A stretch of 37,655 nt of DNA from NCBI GenBank assembly GCA_029572815.1, contig JAKPUQ010000192.1:1-37655 (forward strand), given 5' to 3'. The stretch is from Bacillota bacterium. Lineage in GTDB: Bacteria; Bacillota; Clostridia; Oscillospirales; Ruminococcaceae. Under the pieces are notes generated by a model. That model saw nothing but the letters and a program-made list of their open reading frames with translations. It was not told where the DNA came from and made no database searches. The position numbers were made by a program, and so were the translations under genes. Below are positions 25,456-33,251 of this stretch, piece by piece (within the stretch, counting starts at the first letter, position 1; every line of letters begins with the position of its first letter).

Positions 25456-26199
25456 TCATATATTCATTCCGCCGTCAACGCGAAGTATCTGTCCTGTGAT
25501 GTAGGACGCTGCGGGAGATGCAAGGAACAGCACCGCCTGAGCTACCTCGGCAGGTGTGCCGAAACGCCTCATGGCAGCTGCCTGTGCGGAACGTTGCTTT
25601 GCCTCCTCGCTGAGGAGACCTGTCATTCCGCCGTCGATCATTCCCGGAGCCACTGCGTTGACTCTTATATTGTATGGTGCGAACTCGGAAGCCGCCGTCA
25701 TGGTCAGCGCATTGACCGCACCCTTTGAGGCTGCATACGCCGATGAACCGAGACATCCCTTGAGACCTGCCACAGATGAGATATTGACTATGGCTCCGCT
25801 GCGCTGCTTCTTCATCACCGCGCCCGTCTCCTGGAGCATGAAAAATACACCGTCCTGATTGGGGGCGATAACACTGCGGTAATCCTCCTCCCGCTCGCGG
25901 GTCAGCAGAGAGTAGTCTATCCTGCCCGCATTATTCACCAGAACATCTATGGTCCCGAGGCTGCTTGCCGCCCGCTTTACAGCTTCGCGGCACTGCTCCC
26001 TTACGGACACATCAAAATCCAGTATCACGGTTTCTGTTCCGAAGCTGCTCCTGTATCTTTCGGCCATGGTCTCAAGCTTCTCTCTCTTTTTCGGATCCAC
26101 ACAGCAAAGACAGAGCCTGTATCCGTTACCGGCAAACAGCTCAGAGATAGCTCCTCCTATATCGCCTGAGGCTCCTGTTATCATAACATTTTTATCCAT
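25456..26199 (-). CDS. SDR-family ketoreductase (FabG-like)
   Basis: 247 residues. It shows the NAD(P) loop TGASGDIG (residues 8-15), VLVNNAGRI, catalytic Ser in NISSVAGLKG, YAASKGAVNA (Tyr-x-x-x-Lys) and the C-terminal YITGQILRVDGGMNI. This is a typical 3-oxoacyl-ACP reductase architecture. In this operon it most likely reduces the beta-keto group made by one of the ketosynthases. It starts 14 nt after the ketosynthase-ACP-ACP gene and its stop overlaps the first possible start of the NRPS. A dehydrogenase acting on a released product is the alternative. Confidence 0.88.
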   Translation of the reverse strand: MDKNVMITGASGDIGGAISELFAGNGYRLCLCCVDPKKREKLETMAERYRSSFGTETVILDFDVSVREQCREAVKRAASSLGTIDVLVNNAGRIDYSLLTREREEDYRSVIAPNQDGVFFMLQETGAVMKKQRSGAIVNISSVAGLKGCLGSSAYAASKGAVNALTMTAASEFAPYNIRVNAVAPGMIDGGMTGLLSEEAKQRSAQAAAMRRFGTPAEVAQAVLFLASPAASYITGQILRVDGGMNI

Positions 26200-26212
26200 A
26201 TACCCTCACCTT

Positions 26213-28549
26213 TTATTTACTCAGATGCTCTGCAAGCTCTCTTACAGTCTCGCACTCATAGAAATCCTCAACACTGAGCTCCGCGTCATATGCGGCTATA
26301 TCATCTATTACCATCATCATGGACATGGAATTTATGCCTGCATCAAACAGGGAATCGTCCTCGGTCAGTGAGCTGTCATCAAGAGCTCTCCTGCACGAGT
26401 CAAGAAGTGCCTGCTTCAGGTCCTTCTTATCTCCGGAGGCCGGAGCTTCTTCCGCTGCAGGCTGCACTTCCGCTTCCGAAAGGTCATCTTCCGTCACCGC
26501 AGGGAGAGTGCCGGTTATATCCGCAGACTCAGAGGGCTCATCTGCTGTCTCTCCGCGGTTTTCCAGGTATTCCCCGAGAGAGGCTGTGGTCTCATGAGCG
26601 TAGAGGTCACCTATCTTTACATCTATTCCTCTGCTGTTAAGCTTCTTCACCAGCTCCATAAGTGTCATGGAATTGGCTCCGCAGTCAAAGAGGGAATCAT
26701 TCTCGCCGAGCTGAGGCATATCAAGTGCTCTGCGGCACTCCTCAAGCAGTATCTCACTTATGCTGAGCTCCTCAGCCTTCACATCGTCGGCTGTAACAGC
26801 AGGAGCTGCTTCTGCGTTCTTGTACCAGAAATGCTTCTCCGACATGATATTGCAGGGCAGAGATACCCTTCTGAAGCCGCAGCCCTCATAATATGCCGCC
26901 CAGTCGATATCAGCACCATGACTGTAGCAGAATGCCAGAGCCTCTGCACTGTCACTGATACCCTCAGGGAGAGCAATGCCGTTTTCTCCGAATTTTACGC
27001 CGAGAGCAGACAGCTCAGCAGCAAGAGCGGCATCTCCGCAGGTGAACACCGCGATTTTTCCGCATTCAACAGGGGTGCAGGCGCAAAGCTTCTGTAAACA
27101 CTCCTCAGGGCTGTCAAATGTGAATGCGCACCTGTATCCATAATCATCGCGGCCGCGGTTAAGGGTATAGACAACATCGTTGATATCCGCTGTGCCTTCT
27201 GACAGACTTTCGTAAATACTGCGGATATAGCTCTCTGCAAGCTCCCTGTTCTTGACGCTGACCTTCAGGAGCCTGTTCTTTTCCGAAAGCACCTCAGCAG
27301 GCTTTCTGTCGGAGATGTGATTTTCAACTGTTATATGAACATTGGTGCCGTTGAAGGCAAATGCACTTATTCCTGCGATACGGCGCTCTCCGCCGCTGTA
27401 TATAACGGGGGAGCTGAGGAAGGCAAGGTCAGCCGATGATGATACGGGGGTCTCAAGACCGGCAACGGGATAGCATACATTATTCTCAAAGCCTGTCAGC
27501 ACCTTTATCAGAGCAGCAAGCCCCGCCATATTGCCAAGGTGTCCCAAATTGGATTTGAGAGCGGACACATAGACAGGCTTTTCGCGGCGGTCTCCGCTCA
27601 TACAGCAGGCTATGCCCTCCGTCTCAGCAGGGTCTCCTATCCTTGTGCCTGTGCCGTGGGCTTCTATCTCGGTGATGTCATCAGAGGTGAGCTCAGCATC
27701 CCTCCAGGCTCTTGCTATGACCTCAGCCTGTGCCTGAGCACTGGGCGCTGTAGGATTTCCCGAGCGTGCGCCGTTGCCGTTTACGGCAGAGGAAAGGATA
27801 CAGCCATAGATATGGTCGCCGTCACGGACTGCATCCTCATAGCGCTTCAGCAGCACAAAACCTGCGCCCTCACCGGAAACGGTGCCGTCTGCTCCCGTGT
27901 CAAAGGGACGGCAGCAGCCAGATGGTGATACTATACCCGACGCCTTTACCTCCCTGACAGAGCCGCGGTCAAGCCTTGCCAGCTCTGCACCGCCTGCAAG
28001 CACAAGGTCAGCCTGTCCCGTCACAAGCATTACTGCCGCCTCGTGCACCCCGAGGAGAGTGGACGCGCAGGCGCTTGACACCACCATATTCGGTCCCCTG
28101 AGGTCAAGGTAATAGGCAATATTTCCCGAGGTCATTGCAGGAAGATTTCCCGTGAATGAAAAACCGTCACGCTCCTCTATGCCCAGCTCGTAATTTGTAT
28201 CGCTCTGGGATACGATGACTCCGCAGTTGCTTCCGCGGAGCTCCTTAAGGGAGTAACCTGCGTCAAGCACCGCTCCTGCGGCACAGGTGAGAGAAAGCCT
28301 CATCTCGGGACACATATTCCTTGCCTCACGGTTGGATATATCAAAGAATGAATTGTCAAATACGTCGATATCGTCAAGAAATGCAAGAGACTGTTTCTCA
28401 GTGACAGGATCGTTCACAAATCTTGTCCTGGTGCCGTCCAGCTCTCTCACCGCTGATTTTTTTCTCATCAGGTTCCAGTGGAGCTGCTGACGGCTGTCTG
28501 CATTGGGAAGCCTGAAGTTTATACCGATAACTGCTATTCTGCTCTTCAT
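26213..28549 (-). CDS. AT-less polyketide synthase: KS with tandem ACPs
   Basis: 778 residues. Residues 1-415 are a modular ketosynthase with Cys161 (SSACASTL), His298 (EAHGTGTRIGD) and His337 (KSNLGHLGNMAG), so it is active by motif. Residues 430-575 form a reduced linker ending in the post-AT-like segment IDWAAYYEGCGFRRVSLP, but no acyltransferase domain. Two carrier domains follow: ACP1 (Ser627 in GANSMTL) and ACP2 (Ser741 in GINSMSM), joined by an acidic Glu/Ala/Pro linker (about 665-705). This is the pattern of trans-AT PKS modules; the malonyl transferase must come from elsewhere, perhaps FabD. AAAGGTG precedes the ATG. The gene precedes the ketoreductase and NRPS genes. Confidence 0.92.
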   Translation of the reverse strand: MKSRIAVIGINFRLPNADSRQQLHWNLMRKKSAVRELDGTRTRFVNDPVTEKQSLAFLDDIDVFDNSFFDISNREARNMCPEMRLSLTCAAGAVLDAGYSLKELRGSNCGVIVSQSDTNYELGIEERDGFSFTGNLPAMTSGNIAYYLDLRGPNMVVSSACASTLLGVHEAAVMLVTGQADLVLAGGAELARLDRGSVREVKASGIVSPSGCCRPFDTGADGTVSGEGAGFVLLKRYEDAVRDGDHIYGCILSSAVNGNGARSGNPTAPSAQAQAEVIARAWRDAELTSDDITEIEAHGTGTRIGDPAETEGIACCMSGDRREKPVYVSALKSNLGHLGNMAGLAALIKVLTGFENNVCYPVAGLETPVSSSADLAFLSSPVIYSGGERRIAGISAFAFNGTNVHITVENHISDRKPAEVLSEKNRLLKVSVKNRELAESYIRSIYESLSEGTADINDVVYTLNRGRDDYGYRCAFTFDSPEECLQKLCACTPVECGKIAVFTCGDAALAAELSALGVKFGENGIALPEGISDSAEALAFCYSHGADIDWAAYYEGCGFRRVSLPCNIMSEKHFWYKNAEAAPAVTADDVKAEELSISEILLEECRRALDMPQLGENDSLFDCGANSMTLMELVKKLNSRGIDVKIGDLYAHETTASLGEYLENRGETADEPSESADITGTLPAVTEDDLSEAEVQPAAEEAPASGDKKDLKQALLDSCRRALDDSSLTEDDSLFDAGINSMSMMMVIDDIAAYDAELSVEDFYECETVRELAEHLSK

Positions 28550-28555
28550 TTATAT

Positions 28556-29645
28556 TCACCTTTCATAGTCTGTACTGATCGTTTCGTCTCCGCCGATCTC
28601 GCGTATATAGAAGTATTCGTCGAGTCTGAGCTCCTCTCTCAGCCTGAGGATATAGTCACCTGCCATCAGCTCAAAGGCGTTGTATTTGCCAGCCGCAAGG
28701 TCTGTCCCCAGTGCTGCCGCAGCAGCCTCTGCCAGTGCAGAGCCGCATATCCTTGAGGAGTTTTTCAGATACAGCCCTGTTCTCATATGCTTTTCGGCTC
28801 CGCCTTTCATGCCCGACAGCTCTGCGCCGAAAACTGCATAGACCGATACCTCCGGAATATTGGGCATAGCCGCCCTGACTGCCTCCCTTATGGCAGCCTC
28901 GCCTCCGTGGAGTGCCCTGAAGCCGCGGAAAAGCAGGTCCATCAGCTGCATATCCTCATAGACGTTGAACCAGTAGAGCTCCTCCGCCTGTATGAGCTCT
29001 CTCAGCGCCATTACCGACTCTGTTATAAAGGGCTTGAGTATCACTTCATTTCTGAGATCGGGCAGCCGATACCTCTTTTTCATTCCAATATGAAGCGGCT
29101 TTATGCCGTTTCTGAAAAAGGCGTCCGCGTGTCCGGAGCTGCCTGCGCTCATAATGATATCTACAAGAGCTGATTCCGAGCACACCTCGGTCCCCCTGAT
29201 ACATCACAGCCCTGCTCACGGTGTCGAACTCCTTTCTGCATATCTCAAGCACGAGGAATTCGGCAAGTCCGGGAACGTATCCTCCGTTCAGGATATATAC
29301 CCCGTTTTCGGGCAGGCTGCTGCAATGTGACAAATAGTCAGTGGAATCCACATATTTACAGCCCTGCGATGCCGCCGCAGCGGCTATCCTCTCGCTGTGG
29401 CGGTAAACAGGGCTTACACAATTCACGATGACCTCACAGTCACAGCAAAAGCTGATGAGCTCCTGCTCATCAGCAGTATCCGTTCTGCGGAAGGTAAAAT
29501 TATCATACTCATCAAACAGCGCCGCATCGGTCCTTCTTCCTCCGAGGACGCTGTATCCCTGTCTGAGAAGCTTTTCCGCAAGACTGCTGCCCACTGTGCC
29601 GGAACACCCCAGCACACCTATCTGATACCTCATACCGCTGCTCAT
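28556..29645 (-). CDS. Saccharopine-dehydrogenase-like NAD(P) oxidoreductase, frameshifted
   Basis: Two frames make one protein of about 362 residues. The N-terminal part (29645 down to about 29195) has a Rossmann loop VLGCSGTVGSSLAEKLLRQG and conserved CEVIVNCVSP and YVDSTDY segments. The C-terminal part lies in another frame (from about 29190 down to 28556). The frames meet at a run of five C on the plus strand (29192-29196). With four, the protein reads AVMYQGTEVCSESALVDIIM without a break. The family uses NAD(P)H on imines or C-N bonds. Beside two Cy domains it may reduce a thiazoline to a thiazolidine, as unrelated thiazolinyl imide reductases do in pyochelin and yersiniabactin pathways; this is inference. 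The ATG overlaps the previous stop (ATGA). Confidence 0.75.
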
Positions 29646-30949
29646 TTAAGGCTGAGATATTCCGACATTGCAGGGTCTCTGTCGTAATCGGCTTCCTTCA
29701 GGAATCTCTCCATATATGCGGCTATGCTCCTGAGAGTATCGCCGCTCCACATTTTATCGTCACACTGTATATAGAAGACAATGTCCTCGGGGCGGCTGTT
29801 TGCGTGGACAACAAAGGCGCCCTGAGTCTGTCGCTTAACATTGGTCTCAAAGAAAGAAACGCCGTATTTCTCCTCAAACTTGTCCATATTCATCTCGGCG
29901 CCTGTGTTCTCAAAGCTTATGGCAAAAACAGGCGGTCTGAGCTTCGCTCTGAATTCGGGATCGGTAACAGGCACATAAGAGCAGTATTTCTGATTTTCAA
30001 ATACTACAGTGCTGACCTTTTTGATGAAATCCGTGAGCTTCTCATCGGGGTCGATGACAGCTCTGTTGGTAGCGCACTCAAGCACAAGTCCCACAGTATC
30101 TCTGAATCTCTTGTCAAATCTGTCTGCCACCGCAAAGGATACAGCTGTATCGTTCCTGTCATAAAACATGGTTATGGCATAGTGAAGAGCAGCTGTGGAT
30201 ATGGCGAAGGGAGAGACCCTCAGCTTTTTTCCCGTCTCCTCAAGCTGCTTTCTGTTTACAGTAAATCTTACCTCATCGGGAGCGTCGGGAGTTTCTACAG
30301 GAGCAAGCACAGGCGGTTCATAGCCCTTTACCCGCTGCTTCCAGTAGTCGGTGAATTCATCTTTGCGCTCACGCTGCTCCCTGCACTTCTCCTTGCAGTA
30401 ATCAAGAAAGGCGTTCTTCTTTACAGCTGTTCTTTCGCCTGAAGGAGTGATATAATTCGTCAGAAGCTGCTTTATGAGAAGGATTATGGAAGCTCCGTCC
30501 GCAAATGTATGATCGCACACTATCAGCAGCACATGGTCTGTCTCGGATATCTCATATACGAAAAATCTGTAGGTAGGCTCTCCTGTGATGTCAAAGGGCT
30601 TTCTGTTGTCCTCCTTCATTCTTTCCCTTACCCATTCAAACTTCTCCTGCTCGGTAGCTCCCTGAGCGTATATCATATCAAGATGGTATTTGTATTCGTC
30701 GATGATACCGATATTCATATCGTTTTCAACGGGTACAGCAACAAATCTCATGGCGTCGTTTTCCTCGTAAAGAAGCGAGATAGCCTCCTCCAGCTTTCCG
30801 GTACGAAGCCTGCCCCTGATACGCAGAGCCTGTGAGATAGACATCTGGCTTCCGCTCATTTTACCCATTTCTCCCATGACCTTCTGGAAGTCGGGGAAGT
30901 CAAAGCTGCTGTTTCCGTTTTCATCTGTCCATAATTTTAAATTGTCCAT
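29642..30949 (-). CDS. Stand-alone condensation-domain protein
   Basis: 435 residues counted from the ATG at 30949, which lies 5 nt after GGAGG; the frame is open to 30961 through a TTG. The whole protein is one condensation-superfamily domain. The catalytic motif is DHTFADG (residues 146-152), that is HHxxxDG with the first His replaced by Asp but the catalytic second His and the Asp-Gly kept. Free C domains transfer acyl groups between carrier proteins or from a carrier to a free amine or alcohol. Here it could move the polyketide starter to the NRPS or release the final thioester by amide or ester formation. It is the second gene of the operon. Confidence 0.85.
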   Translation of the reverse strand: MDNLKLWTDENGNSSFDFPDFQKVMGEMGKMSGSQMSISQALRIRGRLRTGKLEEAISLLYEENDAMRFVAVPVENDMNIGIIDEYKYHLDMIYAQGATEQEKFEWVRERMKEDNRKPFDITGEPTYRFFVYEISETDHVLLIVCDHTFADGASIILLIKQLLTNYITPSGERTAVKKNAFLDYCKEKCREQRERKDEFTDYWKQRVKGYEPPVLAPVETPDAPDEVRFTVNRKQLEETGKKLRVSPFAISTAALHYAITMFYDRNDTAVSFAVADRFDKRFRDTVGLVLECATNRAVIDPDEKLTDFIKKVSTVVFENQKYCSYVPVTDPEFRAKLRPPVFAISFENTGAEMNMDKFEEKYGVSFFETNVKRQTQGAFVVHANSRPEDIVFYIQCDDKMWSGDTLRSIAAYMERFLKEADYDRDPAMSEYLSLK

Positions 30950-31130
30950 ATCTTCCTCCAAAAAATGAAATGCTGACCCTTTATCTTATCTGCCGTCAGC
31001 CATCTGTACACCTGAATGCCTGACTATGGCATTTTTCTATAAGTTCCCCGGGAGAGATCTCGCATATCCTTATGCTTTTCCCTGACGGCGAGCCGCAGAC
31101 AGTTATAAAGGTATTATCATAAAAAAAGAC

Positions 31131-31682
31131 CTAAAAAATGTTTTCCGATGCTGATTTGCTGTCTTCATTTTTTAGCGGAACGTTCAGACCCGTGCCCTTC
31201 ATTTTCACAAGAGCCTCCTTATGAGTCCATATCCTCAGAAATTCCTGCCTTTTATCTGAGCTTTCCTCAAGGGCAGCAAGCTCTGCCTCAGAAAAGCTTC
31301 TCTCCGCCATGCCCTCAAAGTCACTGACATCCCTGTCAGCCTCCTCAGCATCAACGCCTATGGGCATACCGTCGCTTATAAAAACTGACGTCCTCCCTGT
31401 ATGGGACACGGAGAAATGAAAATCCTCAGCCCCTTTAACAAAGGGCTTGCCGTATCTGCCTCGCCCGAACAGTATCTCAGGGGCAGGTACACCGAGCTCG
31501 TCAGAAATAATACATCTTGCGAGCAGAGCAGTCATAAGTGAAGATATCCTGTCCTTTTCATGTCGGAAGCGTTCAGCTCTGCGGCGGCGCTCCTTCGACA
31601 GCATCCATATACAGTCAGCCAGTCCCGGGGGAATGTTATCTTCGGCTGTACGAAGCAGATACAGGATAAGCTCATCTTTCAT
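31131..31682 (-). CDS. Sfp-type 4'-phosphopantetheinyl transferase, apparently cut by an internal stop
   Basis: It activates carrier proteins by adding phosphopantetheine from CoA. 183 residues are uninterrupted, with the family motifs PIGVDAEEADRD (Mg binding) and IWTHKEALVKMKGTGL. Sfp relatives are usually about 220 residues or longer. Past the TAG (31131-31133) the same frame stays open to a TGA at 30996-30998 and encodes YDNTFITVCGSPSGKS, like the last strands of Sfp proteins; read through, it has about 228 codons. The stop lies between a T6 and a T7 run (minus strand), so two compensating run-length errors could also remove it (giving ENIFLGLFYDN). It is the first gene after the operon promoter and should serve all five carrier domains of the cluster. 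Confidence 0.85.
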   Translation of the reverse strand: MKDELILYLLRTAEDNIPPGLADCIWMLSKERRRRAERFRHEKDRISSLMTALLARCIISDELGVPAPEILFGRGRYGKPFVKGAEDFHFSVSHTGRTSVFISDGMPIGVDAEEADRDVSDFEGMAERSFSEAELAALEESSDKRQEFLRIWTHKEALVKMKGTGLNVPLKNEDSKSASENIF

Positions 31683-31720
31683 TTACGGATCATTCTTTCA
31701 TTTTAGTTAGTATATACAAA

Positions 31721-31734
31721 TTAGCATACCCTAA
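31721..31734 (-). promoter_or_regulatory. Candidate operator over the transcription start (iron-box-like)
   Basis: TTAGGGTATGCTAA on the minus strand starts 2 bases after the -10 box and covers the start site. Extended to 19 bases it matches the DtxR/IdeR iron-box consensus TTAGGTTAGGCTAACCTAA at 13 positions by hand count, mainly in its first 14 bases. The right end is poor, so the call is weak. Confidence 0.3.
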
Positions 31735-31735
31735 C

Positions 31736-31764
31736 ATTATAGCACTGTAAAGTAAAAATGTCAA
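31736..31764 (-). promoter_or_regulatory. Consensus promoter of the biosynthetic operon
   Basis: On the minus strand TTGACA (31759-31764), 17 bp, TATAAT (31736-31741), an exact consensus. Transcription should start near 31729. No other promoter or terminator of comparable quality was seen between here and the terminator at 12512, so the 19 kb may be one transcript. Confidence 0.85.
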
Positions 31765-31807
31765 TAGTTAATATCAGAATAATGCAATTGCTCCATTCTG
31801 ACACAAA

Positions 31808-31837
31808 GAAGCCGCAGGGATCTGATCCTGCGGCTTC
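31808..31837. terminator. Terminator hairpin after the flavoprotein gene
   Basis: An 11-bp perfect stem GAAGCCGCAGG / CCTGCGGCTTC with an 8-nt loop, 8 bases past the flavoprotein stop. T-rich sequence follows on both sides but is not a long run. Confidence 0.7.
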
Positions 31838-31844
31838 ATTTTAG

Positions 31845-32477
31845 TTAAACCATTTCTGCGCCCATTTCAAAGGCTTTCTTCATCTCCTCGGGGAATATGG
31901 TCTCATGGCGCTTCTGCTTGGACTCAGGGTCGAACATGGTCCACTGCCAGTCGGTCTTGCTGTAATCCTTCAGCTGAAGGGTATCTCCGCTGATGAGGAC
32001 CTTCGCGGGTCCCACGAAGCGGTCCAGGGTCTGCTGATAGTTCTGAACAAGTCCGCTGTACATTGTATCGGGAGCATTGCTGGTCATGATGAAAAGCACG
32101 GGTATCACATTCTGATTGCAGCATGGAGTCTCCACGTTATAGGTAAGGCTCTGGAAGATGAGGCGCTCATACAGAGCGCGGAATGACGCAGTAGGCTCGG
32201 AAAGATAATTGGGCGAACCTATTATAAGTCCGTCAGCGGTGCGGATAGCGTCAAGGACAGGAGTCAGACCGTCATTACAGACGCAGCGTCCCTTGTTCTT
32301 CTCGCGCTTGCAGCCAAAACACGAAATACAGCCTGTATATCTCTCAAGCCTGAAAAGGTCAAAGCGTATGATCTCAGCCCCTGCGGACTCAGCTCCCTTT
32401 GCCGCTTCGGTGATAAGTGTGTCTGTGTTCCAGCCCTTGCGGGGGCCTGCGTTTACTGCGACTATTTTCTTGCTCAT
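31845..32477 (-). CDS. Iron-sulfur flavoprotein / NAD(P)H-dependent FMN reductase
   Basis: 210 residues. The N-terminus KIVAVNAGPRKGWNTDTLI is the FMN phosphate loop of flavodoxin-fold reductases. A compact cysteine cluster follows (CISCFGCKREKNKGRCVC), as in iron-sulfur flavoproteins of anaerobes, then GLIIGSPNYLSEPTASFRAL. Such proteins shuttle electrons from ferredoxin or NAD(P)H to flavin, quinones or oxygen species. The ATG overlaps the stop of a 39-codon ORF (ATGA) and is preceded by AAAGGAG. It is transcribed with the VOC gene upstream and ends at its own terminator, so it is probably separate from the biosynthetic operon. Confidence 0.85.
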   Translation of the reverse strand: MSKKIVAVNAGPRKGWNTDTLITEAAKGAESAGAEIIRFDLFRLERYTGCISCFGCKREKNKGRCVCNDGLTPVLDAIRTADGLIIGSPNYLSEPTASFRALYERLIFQSLTYNVETPCCNQNVIPVLFIMTSNAPDTMYSGLVQNYQQTLDRFVGPAKVLISGDTLQLKDYSKTDWQWTMFDPESKQKRHETIFPEEMKKAFEMGAEMV

Positions 32478-32593
32478 GATATTTTCTCCTTTGCATATTT
32501 ATTCTTCTCTGCTTTTTTCAGACAGATATCCGGCGATCGATCCTCGCCGTATTTTCGCTTTCTGATGTCTGTTTTCACGGTATCTCCGTTCAT
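32474..32593 (-). CDS. Possible small basic protein coupled to both neighbours
   Basis: A 39-codon ORF (MNGDTVKTDIRKRKYGEDRS...) fills the gap between the VOC and flavoprotein genes exactly. Its ATG overlaps the VOC stop as ATGA and its TGA overlaps the flavoprotein ATG as ATGA. It is Lys/Arg-rich, with a single Cys. I know no family. Double coupling is suggestive, but the ORF could be chance in a leader that also holds the hairpin CGGCGA...TCGCCG. Confidence 0.35.
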   Translation of the reverse strand: MNGDTVKTDIRKRKYGEDRSPDICLKKAEKNKYAKEKIS

Positions 32594-32973
32594 ACGGTTA
32601 TCTCAATGGTATTGCCCTCTATAACCGCGATGCAGCTCTCGTAATAGCCGTCGCCCGTTGTCCTCGGACCGCTTTTAACTTCATAGCCTGCTCCGCGGAG
32701 TATCTCCGTCAGCTCGTCCACTCTCTCCCTGCTTCCCACACTGAAAGCGATATGAGCATAGCCTGTGTGCTCGCAGGAGCTGTCTGTATAAGCCACACCC
32801 GGCTTGTTCATAAGCTCAAGTCTCGCCCCGTCCTCAAAGCTGATAAAATAAGACCTGAAGCCTGTGTTCCTGTTATGGTATCCGTCATTTGAATTACCGC
32901 CAAGATACTTCACGAAGAAGTCCCTTGCGGCCTCCAGGTCGCTTACATACATGGCAATGTGTTCTATATGCAT
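32590..32973 (-). CDS. VOC-superfamily (glyoxalase/bleomycin-resistance-like) protein
   Basis: 127 residues with the paired beta-alpha-beta-beta-beta units of the vicinal oxygen chelate fold. It starts HIEHIAMYVSDLEAARDFFV, with metal-ligand-like residues in the first strand (His5), the middle (GARLELMNKP), TGYAHIAFSV (His) and the terminal GNTIEITV (Glu). It fits a small dioxygenase, lyase or drug-binding protein of this superfamily; the substrate is unknown. It leads its own transcript from a TTGATT/TATAAT promoter. Proximity to a natural-product operon allows a resistance role, but only as speculation. Confidence 0.85.
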   Translation of the reverse strand: MHIEHIAMYVSDLEAARDFFVKYLGGNSNDGYHNRNTGFRSYFISFEDGARLELMNKPGVAYTDSSCEHTGYAHIAFSVGSRERVDELTEILRGAGYEVKSGPRTTGDGYYESCIAVIEGNTIEITV

Positions 32974-33110
32974 ACCTGCCTCCGTTTCTGTTTTTCTGAC
33001 CTTTCGATCATTATAGCTGACATAAAGACTCTCCCCATGACCATGACCGCAGTGCTGAGATATGATCTGTTCAAGAAAATCCTGGAAAACTCTTTGAACT
33101 TATTTCTGTT

Positions 33111-33139
33111 ATTATAGCACAGCTTTAATGATAAATCAA
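33111..33139 (-). promoter_or_regulatory. Promoter of the VOC-flavoprotein unit
   Basis: On the minus strand TTGATT (33134-33139), 17 bp, TATAAT (33111-33116). The leader to the VOC ATG is about 130 nt. Confidence 0.65.
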
Positions 33140-33202
33140 CAAAAATACTCATATTTACAGCTGTGACGGAGCTTCTGCGTATCGTGATGTATATAACGCT
33201 TC

Positions 33203-33235
33203 AGAATAAAAAGGCCACAGGATAAACTGCGGTCT
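33203..33235 (-). terminator. Terminator of the radical SAM/ABC/S41 operon
   Basis: On the minus strand AGACCGCAG and CTGTGGCCT pair at 8 of 9 positions around TTTATC, followed by TTTTATT. It lies about 17 bases after the S41 gene stop. Confidence 0.75.
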
Positions 33236-33251
33236 TGTTTCTATGATCTTA

